From Candidatus Chryseopegocella kryptomonas (lineage in GTDB: Bacteria > Bacteroidota > Ignavibacteria > Kryptoniales > Kryptoniaceae): DNA of 64,000 nucleotides. Below are positions 1-10,698 of this stretch, one piece after another. Below the pieces are notes generated by a model. That model was given only the letters and a program-made list of their open reading frames with translations, was not told the DNA's origin and did no database searches. Position 1 is the stretch's first letter; every line of letters starts with the position of its first letter. The position numbers and the translations under genes were made by a program. The stretch lies in assembly GCF_001536065.1 (NCBI RefSeq), contig NZ_CZVW01000005.1, positions 61,855-125,854 on the forward strand. The letters run 5' to 3'.

Positions 1-889
1 CCATAAAAATACGCTTTTCAGACCTCACAGGTGGTTGATAAATATCAATAGTCCATTGTGATAACTCAGGTGGGGTTCCAGAAACAGCAACTGGCGCAGT
101 AGATATTTCTGCAGGGACATCAATCCAATCTTCACCCGTCATCTGTCTGACAAAAGAAAAATAATCAAAATCAACTTTCCCAACATTTGAATTTGCCCGC
201 ACCTCATAACCAGAATTCCAACTAACCCCGTAAACAAAATATGAAACCTTCAACTCAACATTCTTGTCCGAATTTGAATAAATTGCAATTTCAACATTTT
301 TCCCCTTCTTCTTTACAGATGAAATTTGCTCAAGTTCATCTTCAACTTTTTTCTTCTCCGCTTTTAAATCCTCAATCTCTTTTTCAATGCGATTTTTCTC
401 TTTTATGTTCTCTCCAAGCGTCTTGCTGAAAAATTTTAAATAAGATTCAATCTCCGAAACCGTAAATTTTTGTTTCTCACTTGCTGGTGTTAACTTCTTT
501 AAAAGTTCAATTTTCCCAAGAACGACATCAAGTTCCCCCTGTTTTGAAGTTATCAAATCATTCAAACTATCTAACTTCGCCTTCAATTTTTTGATCTTTT
601 CAACTTCTGGACTTTCAAGATATGTCTCTTCAACTTTCACATCGGAAATTTTTACACCATCCCCTTTTAAAATTTCAACTTGAACAGATTGATTATTCAA
701 ACTTTCTGGAAACCCCGAAATTTTTATCAAGTTTTCCCCTTTTTTGAGCGATGTTTCAACAAGTTTCGTTATGAAAGCTCCATTTGGATAAATTGTGATG
801 AAAGAAATTTTTGATTTCGGCATGTGCTCAACTCCATTTGAAATTTGAAGAACGAAAAAAGTCAAAATTAAAAATAGAAACTTTCGCAT
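1..889 (-). CDS. DUF4139/MuiA-family exported protein, cut by window start
   Basis: This open frame starts at ATG 889 and runs off the left edge, so the C-terminus is missing. Residues 1-19 form a signal peptide (basic start, then FLFLILTFFVL). A beta-rich N-terminal domain follows (about 30-110, DUF4140-like), then a long Lys/Glu-rich coiled coil (about 120-215), then the start of the DUF4139 domain with SVRQMTGEDW-like text (here FVRQMTGEDW) and a following STAP motif. This arrangement is that of the family often labelled mucoidy inhibitor A; its molecular function is unknown. The product is probably periplasmic or outer-membrane facing. About 70 bp separates it from pyrB, so it may be a separate unit. 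Confidence 0.8.
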   Translation of the reverse strand, partial: MRKFLFLILTFFVLQISNGVEHMPKSKISFITIYPNGAFITKLVETSLKKGENLIKISGFPESLNNQSVQVEILKGDGVKISDVKVEETYLESPEVEKIKKLKAKLDSLNDLITSKQGELDVVLGKIELLKKLTPASEKQKFTVSEIESYLKFFSKTLGENIKEKNRIEKEIEDLKAEKKKVEDELEQISSVKKKGKNVEIAIYSNSDKNVELKVSYFVYGVSWNSGYEVRANSNVGKVDFDYFSFVRQMTGEDWIDVPAEISTAPVAVSGTPPELSQWTIDIYQPPVRSEKRIFM

Positions 890-957
890 ACCTTTTGAAG
901 TTTTGGTTGCTCAACTAAAACAAATATAAAAACGACCCGTTAAATTTTCAAACGAAT

Positions 958-1881
958 TTAACTCCCCATAGTCCCAAGCAAATAAAGAACTGCCATTCTA
1001 ACCGCAACCCCATTTGTGACCTGTTCAAGTATAACAGAATGCTCGCTATCAGCAACATCTGAAGATAACTCAACACCACGATTTATAGGTCCTGGATGCA
1101 TTATCAAAATTGGTTTGCTTGCTTTCTCAAGCCGTTTCCTTGTGATCCCAAAAAATTTATGATACTCCTGAAGCGATGGGATAAAAGCCGAGTTCTGTCT
1201 TTCAAGCTGCAATCTTAAAACATTTAAAACATCAACTTTTGGTATAACTTCATCAATGTTATGATAAACCTGGACGCCAAGTTTTTCAATATCTCTTGGA
1301 ATGAGCGTTTCAGGACCGCAGACGAAAACATTTGCACCAAGCGTTTTTAATCCAAATATATTTGACCTTGCGACACGACTATGCAAAATATCACCAACTA
1401 TGCAAACATTTAATCCTTCAATTTTTCCGAATTTTTCACGCATTGTGAAAATGTCAAGCAAAGCTTGTGTTGGATGTTCATGCGTTCCATCTCCTGCATT
1501 TATTACACTTGCGTCAATTATCTTTGCAAGAAAATGAGGCGCACCAGAAGACGAATGTCTTATGACAACCATATCAATTTTCATCGCTTCTATATTTTTT
1601 ACCGTATCTTTAAATGTCTCACCCTTTGCTATACTGCTTCCAGCTGTTGCAAAATTAACAACATCTGCAGACAATCTTCTCTCCGCAAGCTCAAACGATA
1701 TTCTCGTCCTAGTTGAACTTTCAAAGAAAAGATTTACAACCGTCTTCCCCTGTAAAGTTGGAACTTTCTTTATCGGTCTTTCAAGAACTTCTTTAAATGA
1801 AACCGCTGTGTCTAAAATTAATTCAATATCCTCTTTCGGCATACATTCAAGCCCAAGCAAATGTTTACTTTTCAACGGCAT
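958..1881 (-). CDS. pyrB: Aspartate carbamoyltransferase catalytic subunit
   Basis: This enzyme condenses carbamoyl phosphate with aspartate, the committed step of pyrimidine synthesis, in the cytoplasm. The 307-residue length is normal. The carbamoyl-phosphate loop FFESSTRTR is at residues 52-60, the HPTQ motif at 136-139, and the C-terminal aspartate-site block HPGPINRGVE begins near 262. There is no regulatory-chain gene nearby, as expected for the PyrR-controlled class. pyrR lies immediately upstream with an intrinsic terminator between the two genes, which suggests attenuation of pyrB (inference). Annotation confidence is high. Confidence 0.97.
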   Translation of the reverse strand: MPLKSKHLLGLECMPKEDIELILDTAVSFKEVLERPIKKVPTLQGKTVVNLFFESSTRTRISFELAERRLSADVVNFATAGSSIAKGETFKDTVKNIEAMKIDMVVIRHSSSGAPHFLAKIIDASVINAGDGTHEHPTQALLDIFTMREKFGKIEGLNVCIVGDILHSRVARSNIFGLKTLGANVFVCGPETLIPRDIEKLGVQVYHNIDEVIPKVDVLNVLRLQLERQNSAFIPSLQEYHKFFGITRKRLEKASKPILIMHPGPINRGVELSSDVADSEHSVILEQVTNGVAVRMAVLYLLGTMGS

Positions 1882-1902
1882 AAAATTTTAAATTTTTGTT
1901 TT

Positions 1903-1936
1903 AAAATAAAAAAGCCGAAACCATTTGGTTTCGGCT

Positions 1937-1937
<1 letters not shown>
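1903..1937 (-). terminator. Intrinsic terminator/attenuator between pyrR and pyrB
   Basis: Read on the minus strand, an 11-bp perfect stem (AAGCCGAAACC with GGTTTCGGCTT, positions 1937-1927 and 1922-1912, 4-nt loop) is followed by TTTTATTTT. The stem begins inside the pyrR stop codon. It would stop transcription before pyrB unless relieved. Known PyrR systems use such attenuators, but I did not find a clear PyrR-binding anti-antiterminator here. Confidence 0.8.
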
Positions 1938-2524
<587 letters not shown>

Positions 2525-2534
2525 TCAAACACCA

Positions 2535-3413
2535 TCAAATCTTCACACACGAAAATTCAATCCAGTTCCTTGCGAATGGATTAAATTGACCTGCTTTCTC
2601 TTTGACCTGTGCGATTATCGTTTTCACAGCAAGTTTTAAAGCATCACTTTTTTGCTGGAGAGAAAAACTATCCGAATCTTCCATATCAATAAACACACCT
2701 TTTATAAAAGCATCATATTCACAAATTGCAAGCATTGCTTTTTCGCTTAATTCAACTCTTGTGCTTTTTATCTCATTCACAACGAAACCTTCTTTCTCAA
2801 TTTTACTCTTATAATCATCAACCGATAAAATTTCAAATGAAGATGCGTTTTTATCTCTCTTTTTCCCAAGCGCTTGAAAAGCAAGAAGTTTAAGCATGCC
2901 CCAAAATTTAACCGTGTCAGGCGTGTAAGATTCTTTTGTAAAAGTGCTGTTTATGAAAAGTTTTCCACCTCGCTTTAAAACCTTTGAGATCGCATTTAAA
3001 GATTTTTGTTTTGCTTCATCAGTTGGTATCTCGTGAATTGCGTTGCAAAAATAGACAACATCAACACTCTCGGGTTTGATAAATTCAGTTATCTCTTCGG
3101 CGTATGATTCACAAAATTCAACTTCCGTTTCACCAATTGGTTGAACTTTTCTTCTGGCAATTTCAATAGATGCTGGATTTGGGTCAATTCCGAAAATTTT
3201 ACATTTTGCTCCCTTCAAAATTTCAACGATCATTGAAGTAATAAGCCCAGTTCCACAGGCAAGATCAATGATTGTTAATTTTTTGCCTGCTTGAATTAAA
3301 TCAATTGGAAAAGTTCTGCTGACAAAGTCATAATTTACCTTGCGATATTCGCTTTGCTCGCTGAAAAGATCAAAATTAAAATAAGCCCTCTCTTCTGATT
3401 TTAAAACTCTCAT
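2535..3413 (-). CDS. Class I SAM-dependent methyltransferase
   Basis: This is a 292-residue cytoplasmic methyltransferase. SAM-binding motif I reads DLACGTG at residues 50-56, followed by a motif II acidic residue in GIDPNPASIEIARRK. Motif IV-like VDVVYFCNAIHE and the post-motif GGKLFINSTF are also visible. The closest general type is the UbiE/Methyltransf_11-like group, but the substrate cannot be read from the sequence. The last 60 residues (QQKSDALKLAVKTIIAQ region) lie outside the usual Rossmann core. About 45 bp separates it from pyrR, so it may share that transcript. Confidence 0.8.
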   Translation of the reverse strand: MRVLKSEERAYFNFDLFSEQSEYRKVNYDFVSRTFPIDLIQAGKKLTIIDLACGTGLITSMIVEILKGAKCKIFGIDPNPASIEIARRKVQPIGETEVEFCESYAEEITEFIKPESVDVVYFCNAIHEIPTDEAKQKSLNAISKVLKRGGKLFINSTFTKESYTPDTVKFWGMLKLLAFQALGKKRDKNASSFEILSVDDYKSKIEKEGFVVNEIKSTRVELSEKAMLAICEYDAFIKGVFIDMEDSDSFSLQQKSDALKLAVKTIIAQVKEKAGQFNPFARNWIEFSCVKI

Positions 3414-3436
3414 AAGCCAAATAACCTTTTGATTTT

Positions 3437-3460
3437 AAAAAATGTGGCGGGGAAACCCGC
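3437..3460 (-). terminator. Intrinsic terminator at the end of the surface-protein operon
   Basis: On the minus strand, GCGGG (3460-3456), a TTTC loop and CCCGC (3451-3447) form a short GC stem followed by CACATTTTTT. It lies about 45 bp downstream of the PorV/PorQ-like gene and probably ends the operon that begins at 10765. Confidence 0.65.
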
Positions 3461-3504
3461 AGGTGCTTTAATGCATTATAAGAATTTTTCAGATATTCAA
3501 CAAA

Positions 3505-4461
3505 CTAAAATTCAGCCCCTATTCCAATTCTTAAAACACTCCCAAGCCGTGAGAAATTAACAAAAGCAAAATCAAAATTTACTGGAACTCCAATGTTAAA
3601 TCCAGCCAAACCAAATCCAAATGTGAAATTTTCCTCGTCATAGTTAAACTTGTATCCGCCTCTCAAACTTAAAAAATTTTTGAAGGTATACTCAACTCCA
3701 AAATTTAGTTTTTCAGGCGAGTCGCTTGGATGAAGTGCTTCAACTGAAATGGACAGACGAGTTGGGGTGTTGTGCTCACCCAGAATTTCGCCAGCAATAC
3801 CAAGTTTAAAAACGGAAGGCATCTTAAATGTGTCTCCAATATATTTGCTGTCAACTCCGAAATTTTGAATTGCTCCCGCAATTCGCAAACTTCTAAATCC
3901 TGTGAAATAAATTATCCCAACATCAAAGACGAAGTTATCAGATTTATAAATCCAGATTTTTTCTCTTACATACTTAACAAACCCGCCAAATGAGAATCTA
4001 TCGGTTAACATTCTTGAATAAGAGATTCCAAATGCCATTGCATCAGCTGAAAATGGTTCAGTTATCACATAATTTCCAGGTTGGTCTGGATTTGCGTTTG
4101 TAGTCCCCTGCATTGTTCCAAAATCAAGCCGAACAAATCCAACACCAAAAACGCCAAAATTTCCAAGTTTAAAAAGATATGCACCTGCTTGATGTTTGGT
4201 ATCCGCAAGCCAATTTGCAAATGTAAAGTTAAGCGAATGTCTTTTTGAAGTAAATCCGACAAGTGCAGGATTTATAAAAATTGCATCAGCCCCCGTATGG
4301 AATAAAGCAACAGAAGCATCACCAAGCGCACTTGCCCTTGCACTTACGGGAATTTCAAGAAATACATATCCAGTTGTGCCAACTTTTTTAAAATCTTGAG
4401 AACTTATAAAAGAAATTAAAACTGCCAAAAGCAAAACTGCTTTCTTCATAACTTTCCTCAT
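3505..4461 (-). CDS. PorV/PorQ-family outer-membrane protein
   Basis: A 318-residue protein with a signal peptide (about 1-21, ending in ISSQ) and a predicted outer-membrane beta-barrel ending in phenylalanine (GIGAEF). The segment GTTGYVFLEIPVSARASALG followed by GDASVAL and a FINPA block is typical of the PorV/PorQ family linked to type IX secretion in Bacteroidetes and Ignavibacteria. Its start overlaps the stop of the upstream secreted protein by 4 bases (ATGA), so the two are translationally coupled. The likely role is handling or surface attachment of type IX cargo made by neighbouring genes; that role is inferred from family and context. Confidence 0.85.
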   Translation of the reverse strand: MRKVMKKAVLLLAVLISFISSQDFKKVGTTGYVFLEIPVSARASALGDASVALFHTGADAIFINPALVGFTSKRHSLNFTFANWLADTKHQAGAYLFKLGNFGVFGVGFVRLDFGTMQGTTNANPDQPGNYVITEPFSADAMAFGISYSRMLTDRFSFGGFVKYVREKIWIYKSDNFVFDVGIIYFTGFRSLRIAGAIQNFGVDSKYIGDTFKMPSVFKLGIAGEILGEHNTPTRLSISVEALHPSDSPEKLNFGVEYTFKNFLSLRGGYKFNYDEENFTFGFGLAGFNIGVPVNFDFAFVNFSRLGSVLRIGIGAEF

Positions 4462-6479
4462 CTTATTATTGCGAATTTCCCAATTTTCTTTTTACCATCT
4501 GGCGTTTCTATATGGTAGATGTAAATTCCACTTTCAACATATTGACCGTAGTCAGTTACTTGATTCCACGAAGCAATTCCAGAACCATCATTGTGATAAA
4601 TTGTTTTTACAAGATCACCACGAATCGTGTAGATTCTTATTACACACGGGCTTGGTATATTGATAAACTGAATTACATCAACATCGCGTGGATTTAAAAA
4701 TCCAGAACGACTTATAAAAGGATTTGGAACAACGAGAACCTTTTCAAGTTCATTCGTTGCTGGTATCGTTGCTTTAAATGGAATTGTCATTCTATTTGCA
4801 AAGATAGAACTTTCCATAGGTGGGACACGATTTGAGCCAGTTTCCGGAAAACGAGCCAATGGATTCGGTGGCCAGCTCATATGTCCAGTATCATAACTTG
4901 TAATCGCATAATAATAACTGAATCCAACCGTAACAGCAGTATCAACGAATTTATATTTTCGTTTTGTCGGATCATAAAATTTTGGATCTCCTTTCTTAAC
5001 ATCTGCTATTAATTCCCACGGTCCAATTGGTAGATAATTTGAGCGATAAATCCTATAACCTACTAAATCAAACGCTTCATCACCAGAATAATCCCGATCT
5101 GGTATAGCTTCAACGGAGTCATACCATTCAACAACATTTGCTATCACGCCCTCGGCTTCGTCAAAGAGACGAACATTAAAATTTGGAGCTGGAGGTGGAT
5201 CCGGGACATTGTAATTATTATCAAAGTTAAACTGCGCACGCCGTGAATTCTTTAACAATTCATTATACCCCCTACTCCCAACAATAGAAGCAGTTGTATT
5301 TGGATCAATTGCTTCTTTATACGAGATACCACCGATAACTTCAGCGGTCACGATTTTTATCGTATCCCCTGGTCTTAATGTCCAGGGTCCAAGTGAAACA
5401 AGTGACCACATTCTTCTTGTCGTCCATATCGGATCGGATGGAGAAACAACAGCGGAAGAAGCATTTCTCGGGTCTCTACAAATTGCATATCTACCATCTA
5501 AACCAACGCTTGCGGTTCCAAATGGTCCATACAGATCAATTCTATCATCAGCAGCCGACCAAGCATAACCATTTATTCTATTTGTTCTGCCCGTGCTATC
5601 TGGCGAAACATAAAGAAATCTTAATCCCGGATAACCTGGCGCAAGCCACTCTCCCTGCCTCTGCGGTCCACCTTGATCATAATAACCGTATTTCTCATTT
5701 CTCCCCGGCGTTGCGGGAAAGTCATCAGCATAACCGAAAAGTAATCTTTCAGCCGGAAGAAAGAAAAAACGATTGTTACGAGCTCCCTCACTATACTGCG
5801 GATAAAAAAGAATTCTCCATGCCCTTGAATTTATTGAGAAAGCATAAGTGAAAAGAATATACATCCTGTAAATCGTTGCATTGTAAAGTCCAAATTTATC
5901 TGTTGGTGAAAGTTCGTTGCTTATGTTTTTTATCACATACTCAATTATGATGTAATTTTCATCAGATTGAGAACCGCTCCACTGCATTGCTTTTCTCTCA
6001 ACTCTTACAGGCAAAGGCATATCACCTTGATATTGTGATTGATAGTTAGGATTATATTCCCAAACGCTCTCAATTATCTCTTCAGGTCCTTGAAATTTTG
6101 TTTGCCAGTGATTTGTAATTTTTGTGTGTTTTTTAACAATATATTTTGCTCCGGGCTCGGGCGAAACCGTCCCCGCATACATTGCCCAATCATCAGCTGC
6201 TATAACTTTTCCATTTGAATCAAGACCGGCAATTATAAAACCACCTGTGATAAGATGCGAAGCTGCACCACCTATATCAGCACCAATCCATTCAGGATCA
6301 AATCCAGGCCAATCCATTCCATAATTTATCCTTTGCCAGTTGTTAAATGGTGGACAAATTTTTCCGTAATAAAATGATTCCCACAGCATTCCTCTTTTGA
6401 AATAAAGAATAGGTGCATCAATTTGCGCATTTAATTGACCAAGCAAAATTAAAGTTAAAGCGAAGATTTTTATTCGCAT
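4458..6479 (-). CDS. Large secreted protein with type IX sorting domain
   Basis: A 673-residue exported protein. Residues 1-18 are a signal peptide (MRIKIFALTLILLGQLNA). The central part is rich in Tyr, Trp, Gly and Asp and has no enzyme motif I recognise. Around residue 480-560 there is a fibronectin-III-like stretch (VGYRIYRSNYLPIGPWELIA). The last 80 residues form a type IX sorting domain: VPNPFI, then VIRIYTIRGDLVKTI and a terminal KKKIGKFAIIR. It lies between a TonB receptor and a PorV-like gene in one operon. The product is probably cell-surface or extracellular; its target is unknown. Confidence 0.8.
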   Translation of the reverse strand: MRIKIFALTLILLGQLNAQIDAPILYFKRGMLWESFYYGKICPPFNNWQRINYGMDWPGFDPEWIGADIGGAASHLITGGFIIAGLDSNGKVIAADDWAMYAGTVSPEPGAKYIVKKHTKITNHWQTKFQGPEEIIESVWEYNPNYQSQYQGDMPLPVRVERKAMQWSGSQSDENYIIIEYVIKNISNELSPTDKFGLYNATIYRMYILFTYAFSINSRAWRILFYPQYSEGARNNRFFFLPAERLLFGYADDFPATPGRNEKYGYYDQGGPQRQGEWLAPGYPGLRFLYVSPDSTGRTNRINGYAWSAADDRIDLYGPFGTASVGLDGRYAICRDPRNASSAVVSPSDPIWTTRRMWSLVSLGPWTLRPGDTIKIVTAEVIGGISYKEAIDPNTTASIVGSRGYNELLKNSRRAQFNFDNNYNVPDPPPAPNFNVRLFDEAEGVIANVVEWYDSVEAIPDRDYSGDEAFDLVGYRIYRSNYLPIGPWELIADVKKGDPKFYDPTKRKYKFVDTAVTVGFSYYYAITSYDTGHMSWPPNPLARFPETGSNRVPPMESSIFANRMTIPFKATIPATNELEKVLVVPNPFISRSGFLNPRDVDVIQFINIPSPCVIRIYTIRGDLVKTIYHNDGSGIASWNQVTDYGQYVESGIYIYHIETPDGKKKIGKFAIIR

Positions 6480-6497
6480 TTTAACCCATTCTTTCTT

Positions 6498-9359
6498 TTA
6501 AAAACCAAGTCCAACTGTGAAGTAAATTTCTCTTGGAACATTGCGATAAGTCGTGAAGTAGTTAAATTTATAACTTGCCCGCGGATTCAATGGATCTTCG
6601 CCTGGTTTCAACATATCCGGAGTTATATTTCTTTCAACCCAATCCCTCAAATCATCCTGTGATGAAAATGGTGTTAACCATCTGTTGTTAAATAAATTCA
6701 TCACGCGAATACCGAGTAAAATACTTTGCTTTCCCACATAAACCCTCTTTGTTATGTTAAGATCAGCTTTTGCTTCAAGGGGATAACGACGGTTATTAAC
6801 AACATCTTTGAATTCATCATAACTTGTCACATAAGTAAATGGAGTTCCGCTTTGGGCGGTATAAGTTATACTAATTGTAAAGTCAGAAAAAGGTTTAATT
6901 CCAAAAATTTCTATCCCACCGCCTTTTTCAACATTATAACTTACAAGAGCCCTGAAAGTATGAGTTCTATCATCATAGGAGAGAAAATCATTTGCTTGAT
7001 TTCTTTCCTGATAATTTCTCGGATCATTTGGATCATCAGACCAAAGAGATCTTGGTCCATAATAACCAAATGTCGTCCGCGACAAACTATAAGTTAATCT
7101 ATAACCCCAACGACCGGGAGCAACTTTATCAACGGTAATTTCAATACCTTTTGACGCACCATAAGAATTGTTTTCATAAGTTACATATCTCTTGTTTCTT
7201 CTTATCCCTGCGCTCGGTGCATAAATATAAAGCGTTCCAACTTGCTTGACTCTATCGTTGTAGTATGCAACAACATCAACCCTGTGCGTTCCTTTGTAAC
7301 TGTGTTGAATCCCAAATTCATAACTAATCGTCTGTTTTGGTCCAAGATTGCCATTTCCATACGCAATCCAACCAAGTTCTGTTGTTTTCATTAATGCTTC
7401 CTTAAACGTAGGCATTGAATAGAAATGTCCATACTGTAACCTGAACGCAGTATTCTCACCGATTGGAAATGACAAACCAAAGCGAGGTGAGATGCGAACA
7501 TATCCACGGGTTTTTTTAGTTCTTGGGTCACCAATCGCTTCGGCCCCAAGTGCGGGATAAAACGGGTTAAATCTATCGTAAGGAATTTCTGTGTTAAAAT
7601 TATAACCATCCAATCTAACCCCGACATTTGCAACCATTCCTTCGTATTCAAATCTGCTTTGTGCGTAACCAGCGATATAAAACGGATAAGCTTTGTAATA
7701 TTCAGCATAACCTGTTCTTGATATAAAAGCATTCGCAGCAAAACTTGAAACAGCATTGTAATAAGTATCCCAGTAATTAAATTTAAATCCAGCCTTAATC
7801 TGCAACCTTGGCGTTATCTGATTTGTGTAATCTCCGTAAATGCTCCAAGCGTCGGTTCGTGCATCTTGCCCATAAAGTGTCGTAAATGAGTAAACAGTTC
7901 TATATCCCTCATCCCATGGTCCAGGTGGTATTGACCACACATCATCTCTTAAATAGCTCGGTCTTTGCGGAACAGGTAAAACTAAAACGATATATCTTTC
8001 CCGCGAATGATACGCTGTTAACTCAAAAAACGACTTTGGGTTTATCGCATATGTCCAGGTGAAACTTTGCGTTGTGGTTATCTCATCTCTTGGTGAATCA
8101 GTGACAAGAACATACTTCCACGAACCATCTCTTCCAGCCCAGCGAATATCATCAGAGCCAGAAAACAATCCACCACGGTAATACTGATACATCCCCATCA
8201 ATTTGAACTTATGACCCGGAACAGGATTCCAAGATAAGGTTAAAGTATAATTTTGATAGATCTGCACTCTTTCAATTGTTGGGATTCTCGTTGGTTTAGC
8301 TCTATATTCAGCAGATATAAAAAATCTCAAGGCTTCGGGGCTGCTTCCGAGCGGACCACCAAAACCAAGAAGGAATCTTTTATACGAAAGTTTCCTGTAA
8401 TCATAAACGCCAAGTGGATTAGCCCCACCATCTGGTGTTGGTGAATGATTTTCCACCCATTTTTTCCACATTTTGTAAAGCCACTCATCAGAAGAATCAG
8501 GATATGTTTTCTTCCACGCTTCAAGCGTTCCCCATTTTTTCCATTCAACATTTTCAGGTCCGTAAAGATAATGACCCCAATGATATTGCCCCGGTGGTCT
8601 ATACTCAAATCTAAATTCACCAGATAATTTAGGTCCACCTTCTTTTGTCACAACCTTAACAACTCCAGATTGAGCATTCCCATATTCAGCACTGAAACCA
8701 CCTGAGATTATCTCCATCTGTGCAACCGCAAGCGGATTATAATCATACTTCCAACTATTATTTGATTTATCCCATGCGAAACTATAACCCGGGACACCAG
8801 TGTTTGTTGTAATTTGTTCAACACCGTTAATCATAAAATTAAGTTCATACGCACCTCCACCACGAACGCTGTATGTTCCATTAGGATTTTGTATTATGCC
8901 AGCGGTAAGCTCAAGTATTTGCTTTAAACCTTCAATTGGTGCGGATTCAATTTCTCTTGACTCAATATTAACAGATGTTGATGTCTTATCTTTCTCAATC
9001 ACAGGTCGCCTCGCTTCAACTACAACTGGCTCAACCTCTATAACAGTTGGCTCAAGCTGAAAATTGACCGTTGTAGTTCTATCAACATAGACAAGGACAT
9101 CTTTAACAACCATCTTTCTATAACCAACCATACTTGCAACAAGATTGTAACGACCTGGTGGGACATTTATGATAAAATACTCACCGTCAAAATTACAAGC
9201 TGCGCCCATCGTCGTCCCCTCAATTAAAACATTTGCCCCGGGCAACGGCTCTCCAGTTGATTTGTCAACAACTTTACCTGCGATTTTACCTTTTGGAGTT
9301 TGGGAAATGGCAATTGAAGTCAAAAAAATGAGCAAAATAAGATTCCAAAAATACTTCAT
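6498..9359 (-). CDS. TonB-dependent outer-membrane receptor
   Basis: A 953-residue receptor. Residues 1-19 are a signal peptide. Residues about 23-105 are a carboxypeptidase-regulatory-like domain (GKIAGKVVDKSTGEPLPGAN), followed by the plug (about 120-235, with YSVRGGGAYELNFMINGVEQ and GGFSAEYGNAQSGVVKV). A 22-strand barrel follows and ends in the terminal aromatic strand REIYFTVGLGF. Such receptors import large or scarce ligands with energy from TonB, or in this phylum assist surface assembly. It is co-oriented with two secreted proteins and a PorV-like protein, which suggests a ligand capture and uptake unit. The substrate cannot be deduced. Confidence 0.92.
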   Translation of the reverse strand: MKYFWNLILLIFLTSIAISQTPKGKIAGKVVDKSTGEPLPGANVLIEGTTMGAACNFDGEYFIINVPPGRYNLVASMVGYRKMVVKDVLVYVDRTTTVNFQLEPTVIEVEPVVVEARRPVIEKDKTSTSVNIESREIESAPIEGLKQILELTAGIIQNPNGTYSVRGGGAYELNFMINGVEQITTNTGVPGYSFAWDKSNNSWKYDYNPLAVAQMEIISGGFSAEYGNAQSGVVKVVTKEGGPKLSGEFRFEYRPPGQYHWGHYLYGPENVEWKKWGTLEAWKKTYPDSSDEWLYKMWKKWVENHSPTPDGGANPLGVYDYRKLSYKRFLLGFGGPLGSSPEALRFFISAEYRAKPTRIPTIERVQIYQNYTLTLSWNPVPGHKFKLMGMYQYYRGGLFSGSDDIRWAGRDGSWKYVLVTDSPRDEITTTQSFTWTYAINPKSFFELTAYHSRERYIVLVLPVPQRPSYLRDDVWSIPPGPWDEGYRTVYSFTTLYGQDARTDAWSIYGDYTNQITPRLQIKAGFKFNYWDTYYNAVSSFAANAFISRTGYAEYYKAYPFYIAGYAQSRFEYEGMVANVGVRLDGYNFNTEIPYDRFNPFYPALGAEAIGDPRTKKTRGYVRISPRFGLSFPIGENTAFRLQYGHFYSMPTFKEALMKTTELGWIAYGNGNLGPKQTISYEFGIQHSYKGTHRVDVVAYYNDRVKQVGTLYIYAPSAGIRRNKRYVTYENNSYGASKGIEITVDKVAPGRWGYRLTYSLSRTTFGYYGPRSLWSDDPNDPRNYQERNQANDFLSYDDRTHTFRALVSYNVEKGGGIEIFGIKPFSDFTISITYTAQSGTPFTYVTSYDEFKDVVNNRRYPLEAKADLNITKRVYVGKQSILLGIRVMNLFNNRWLTPFSSQDDLRDWVERNITPDMLKPGEDPLNPRASYKFNYFTTYRNVPREIYFTVGLGF

Positions 9360-9372
9360 GGCACAAAAAATT

Positions 9373-10698
9373 CTATTTTATTAAAACCATTTTCATCAAC
9401 TTTGATTTGTGGCCGTTAACTTCAAGCTGATAATAATAAACGCCACTTGTCAAACCACTTGCATCAAAAGACACAACATGCTTACCCGCACTTTGTAAAG
9501 AGTTAACAAGTTCATTTATCTTTTGACCAAGCGAATTATAAACATTGATCCGAACAAACCCAGAATTTGGAATCTCATAGATTATCGCCGTCGTTGAGTT
9601 AAACGGATTTGGATAATTTTGATGTAATTTAAAATCAAACGGGAGATTTTGTTCATTTTTAACAGATGTCACCCTTTCAAAAACATAAGCCCTCCGTGCA
9701 AACATATCAATCACATAAGCTCTTGATTCTTCACGACTTAAAGCAACATCACATGGCGCATTAAATGGAGCACCTTCAAGAGTTAAAACTTCCATTGCAA
9801 AATTTCCAGCTATCTCAAACACCTTAACAGTTTGAAAACCTGAATCAGGTCTGCAAACCCACAATCTTCCCTGACGATCAGCGTAAATTCCATATGGTAT
9901 AAATCTCCCAAGAGCAAGAAAACCTGCAAAATCCGTCAACGCTTGACCTCTATAATTTTTCGGTTCAACTTGGGTTCCACCAGTCCATATTGCAACATTT
10001 CCCGCAGTTGGATTATCTTCTGAACTATTTCTTGCCGTGAAAAATGGCGTATTTGGATTGTTATAATCTGCATCGGGAATAACAGCAACATCCCTGATCG
10101 CATCAACCCCAGCTTGACTATAACCACCTGGATCGCTTGAGTAATATGCTGGTGGAACATAGGCACCTGGATCAGCAGTTCCACTTGAATTAGTTATGGT
10201 TCTACTTGTAAAGTTATAAACTCTCGGTGTTGGTCCCGGATTTCCAACCTGATATGTCGTCCCTGCATAAACAAAACTATCCTTCGTTGCGCTCAAACCA
10301 TAAATAAAAGTTCCATATCCAAATTGCCCAAATCCAAAGCCATATCTTACCTTTTGCTGTGGATCACCATTCTTAAAATAATCAAGCCCTGAAACACCAA
10401 CCGCACTAATTGATGGAGGTTGCCTGAAAATAACAAGAACATCATTTTGAATTGTTGTTATTCCTCTTAACGAATGAACATTTGTTGTATCAAATCTTGC
10501 GGTGTAATCATAAACAAGCGTAAAAACATCATCGTTTGGTCCAGCTTTCCAGAGCGAATTATGTGCCGATGTATCCGTTGCTTTTGAAGATATAACCCAG
10601 AGATTTCCACTTGCATCAACTGCACATAAAAATGGTCTCACAAAAGCTGTATCCGTGGCTGGAAATGCAATTGTTTTTTTTATATACCCATTGCTCAC
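9373..10698 (-). CDS. Secreted beta-propeller-like protein with type IX sorting domain (5' end frameshifted)
   Basis: The main frame (441 codons from GTG 10698) encodes propeller-like repeats: phrases such as DASGNLWVI and DRQGRLWVCRPDSG resemble NHL or two-component-propeller blades. The C-terminus is a classic type IX sorting domain (HQNYPNPFNSTTAIIYEIP, then GVYYYQLEVNG and a KLMKMVLIK end). No signal peptide exists in this frame, which is wrong for a type IX cargo. One is encoded immediately upstream in another frame (10765-10683), and the two frames meet at an eight-base homopolymer. The gene is therefore probably 9373-10765 with a one-base indel. It is first in the operon that includes the TonB receptor. 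Confidence 0.8.
   Translation of the reverse strand: MSNGYIKKTIAFPATDTAFVRPFLCAVDASGNLWVISSKATDTSAHNSLWKAGPNDDVFTLVYDYTARFDTTNVHSLRGITTIQNDVLVIFRQPPSISAVGVSGLDYFKNGDPQQKVRYGFGFGQFGYGTFIYGLSATKDSFVYAGTTYQVGNPGPTPRVYNFTSRTITNSSGTADPGAYVPPAYYSSDPGGYSQAGVDAIRDVAVIPDADYNNPNTPFFTARNSSEDNPTAGNVAIWTGGTQVEPKNYRGQALTDFAGFLALGRFIPYGIYADRQGRLWVCRPDSGFQTVKVFEIAGNFAMEVLTLEGAPFNAPCDVALSREESRAYVIDMFARRAYVFERVTSVKNEQNLPFDFKLHQNYPNPFNSTTAIIYEIPNSGFVRINVYNSLGQKINELVNSLQSAGKHVVSFDASGLTSGVYYYQLEVNGHKSKLMKMVLIK

Noticed and set aside
5378..5851. Open frame of 157 codons on the plus strand
   Set aside because: It lies antisense inside the large type IX cargo gene, has shadow-like composition and no ribosome site.
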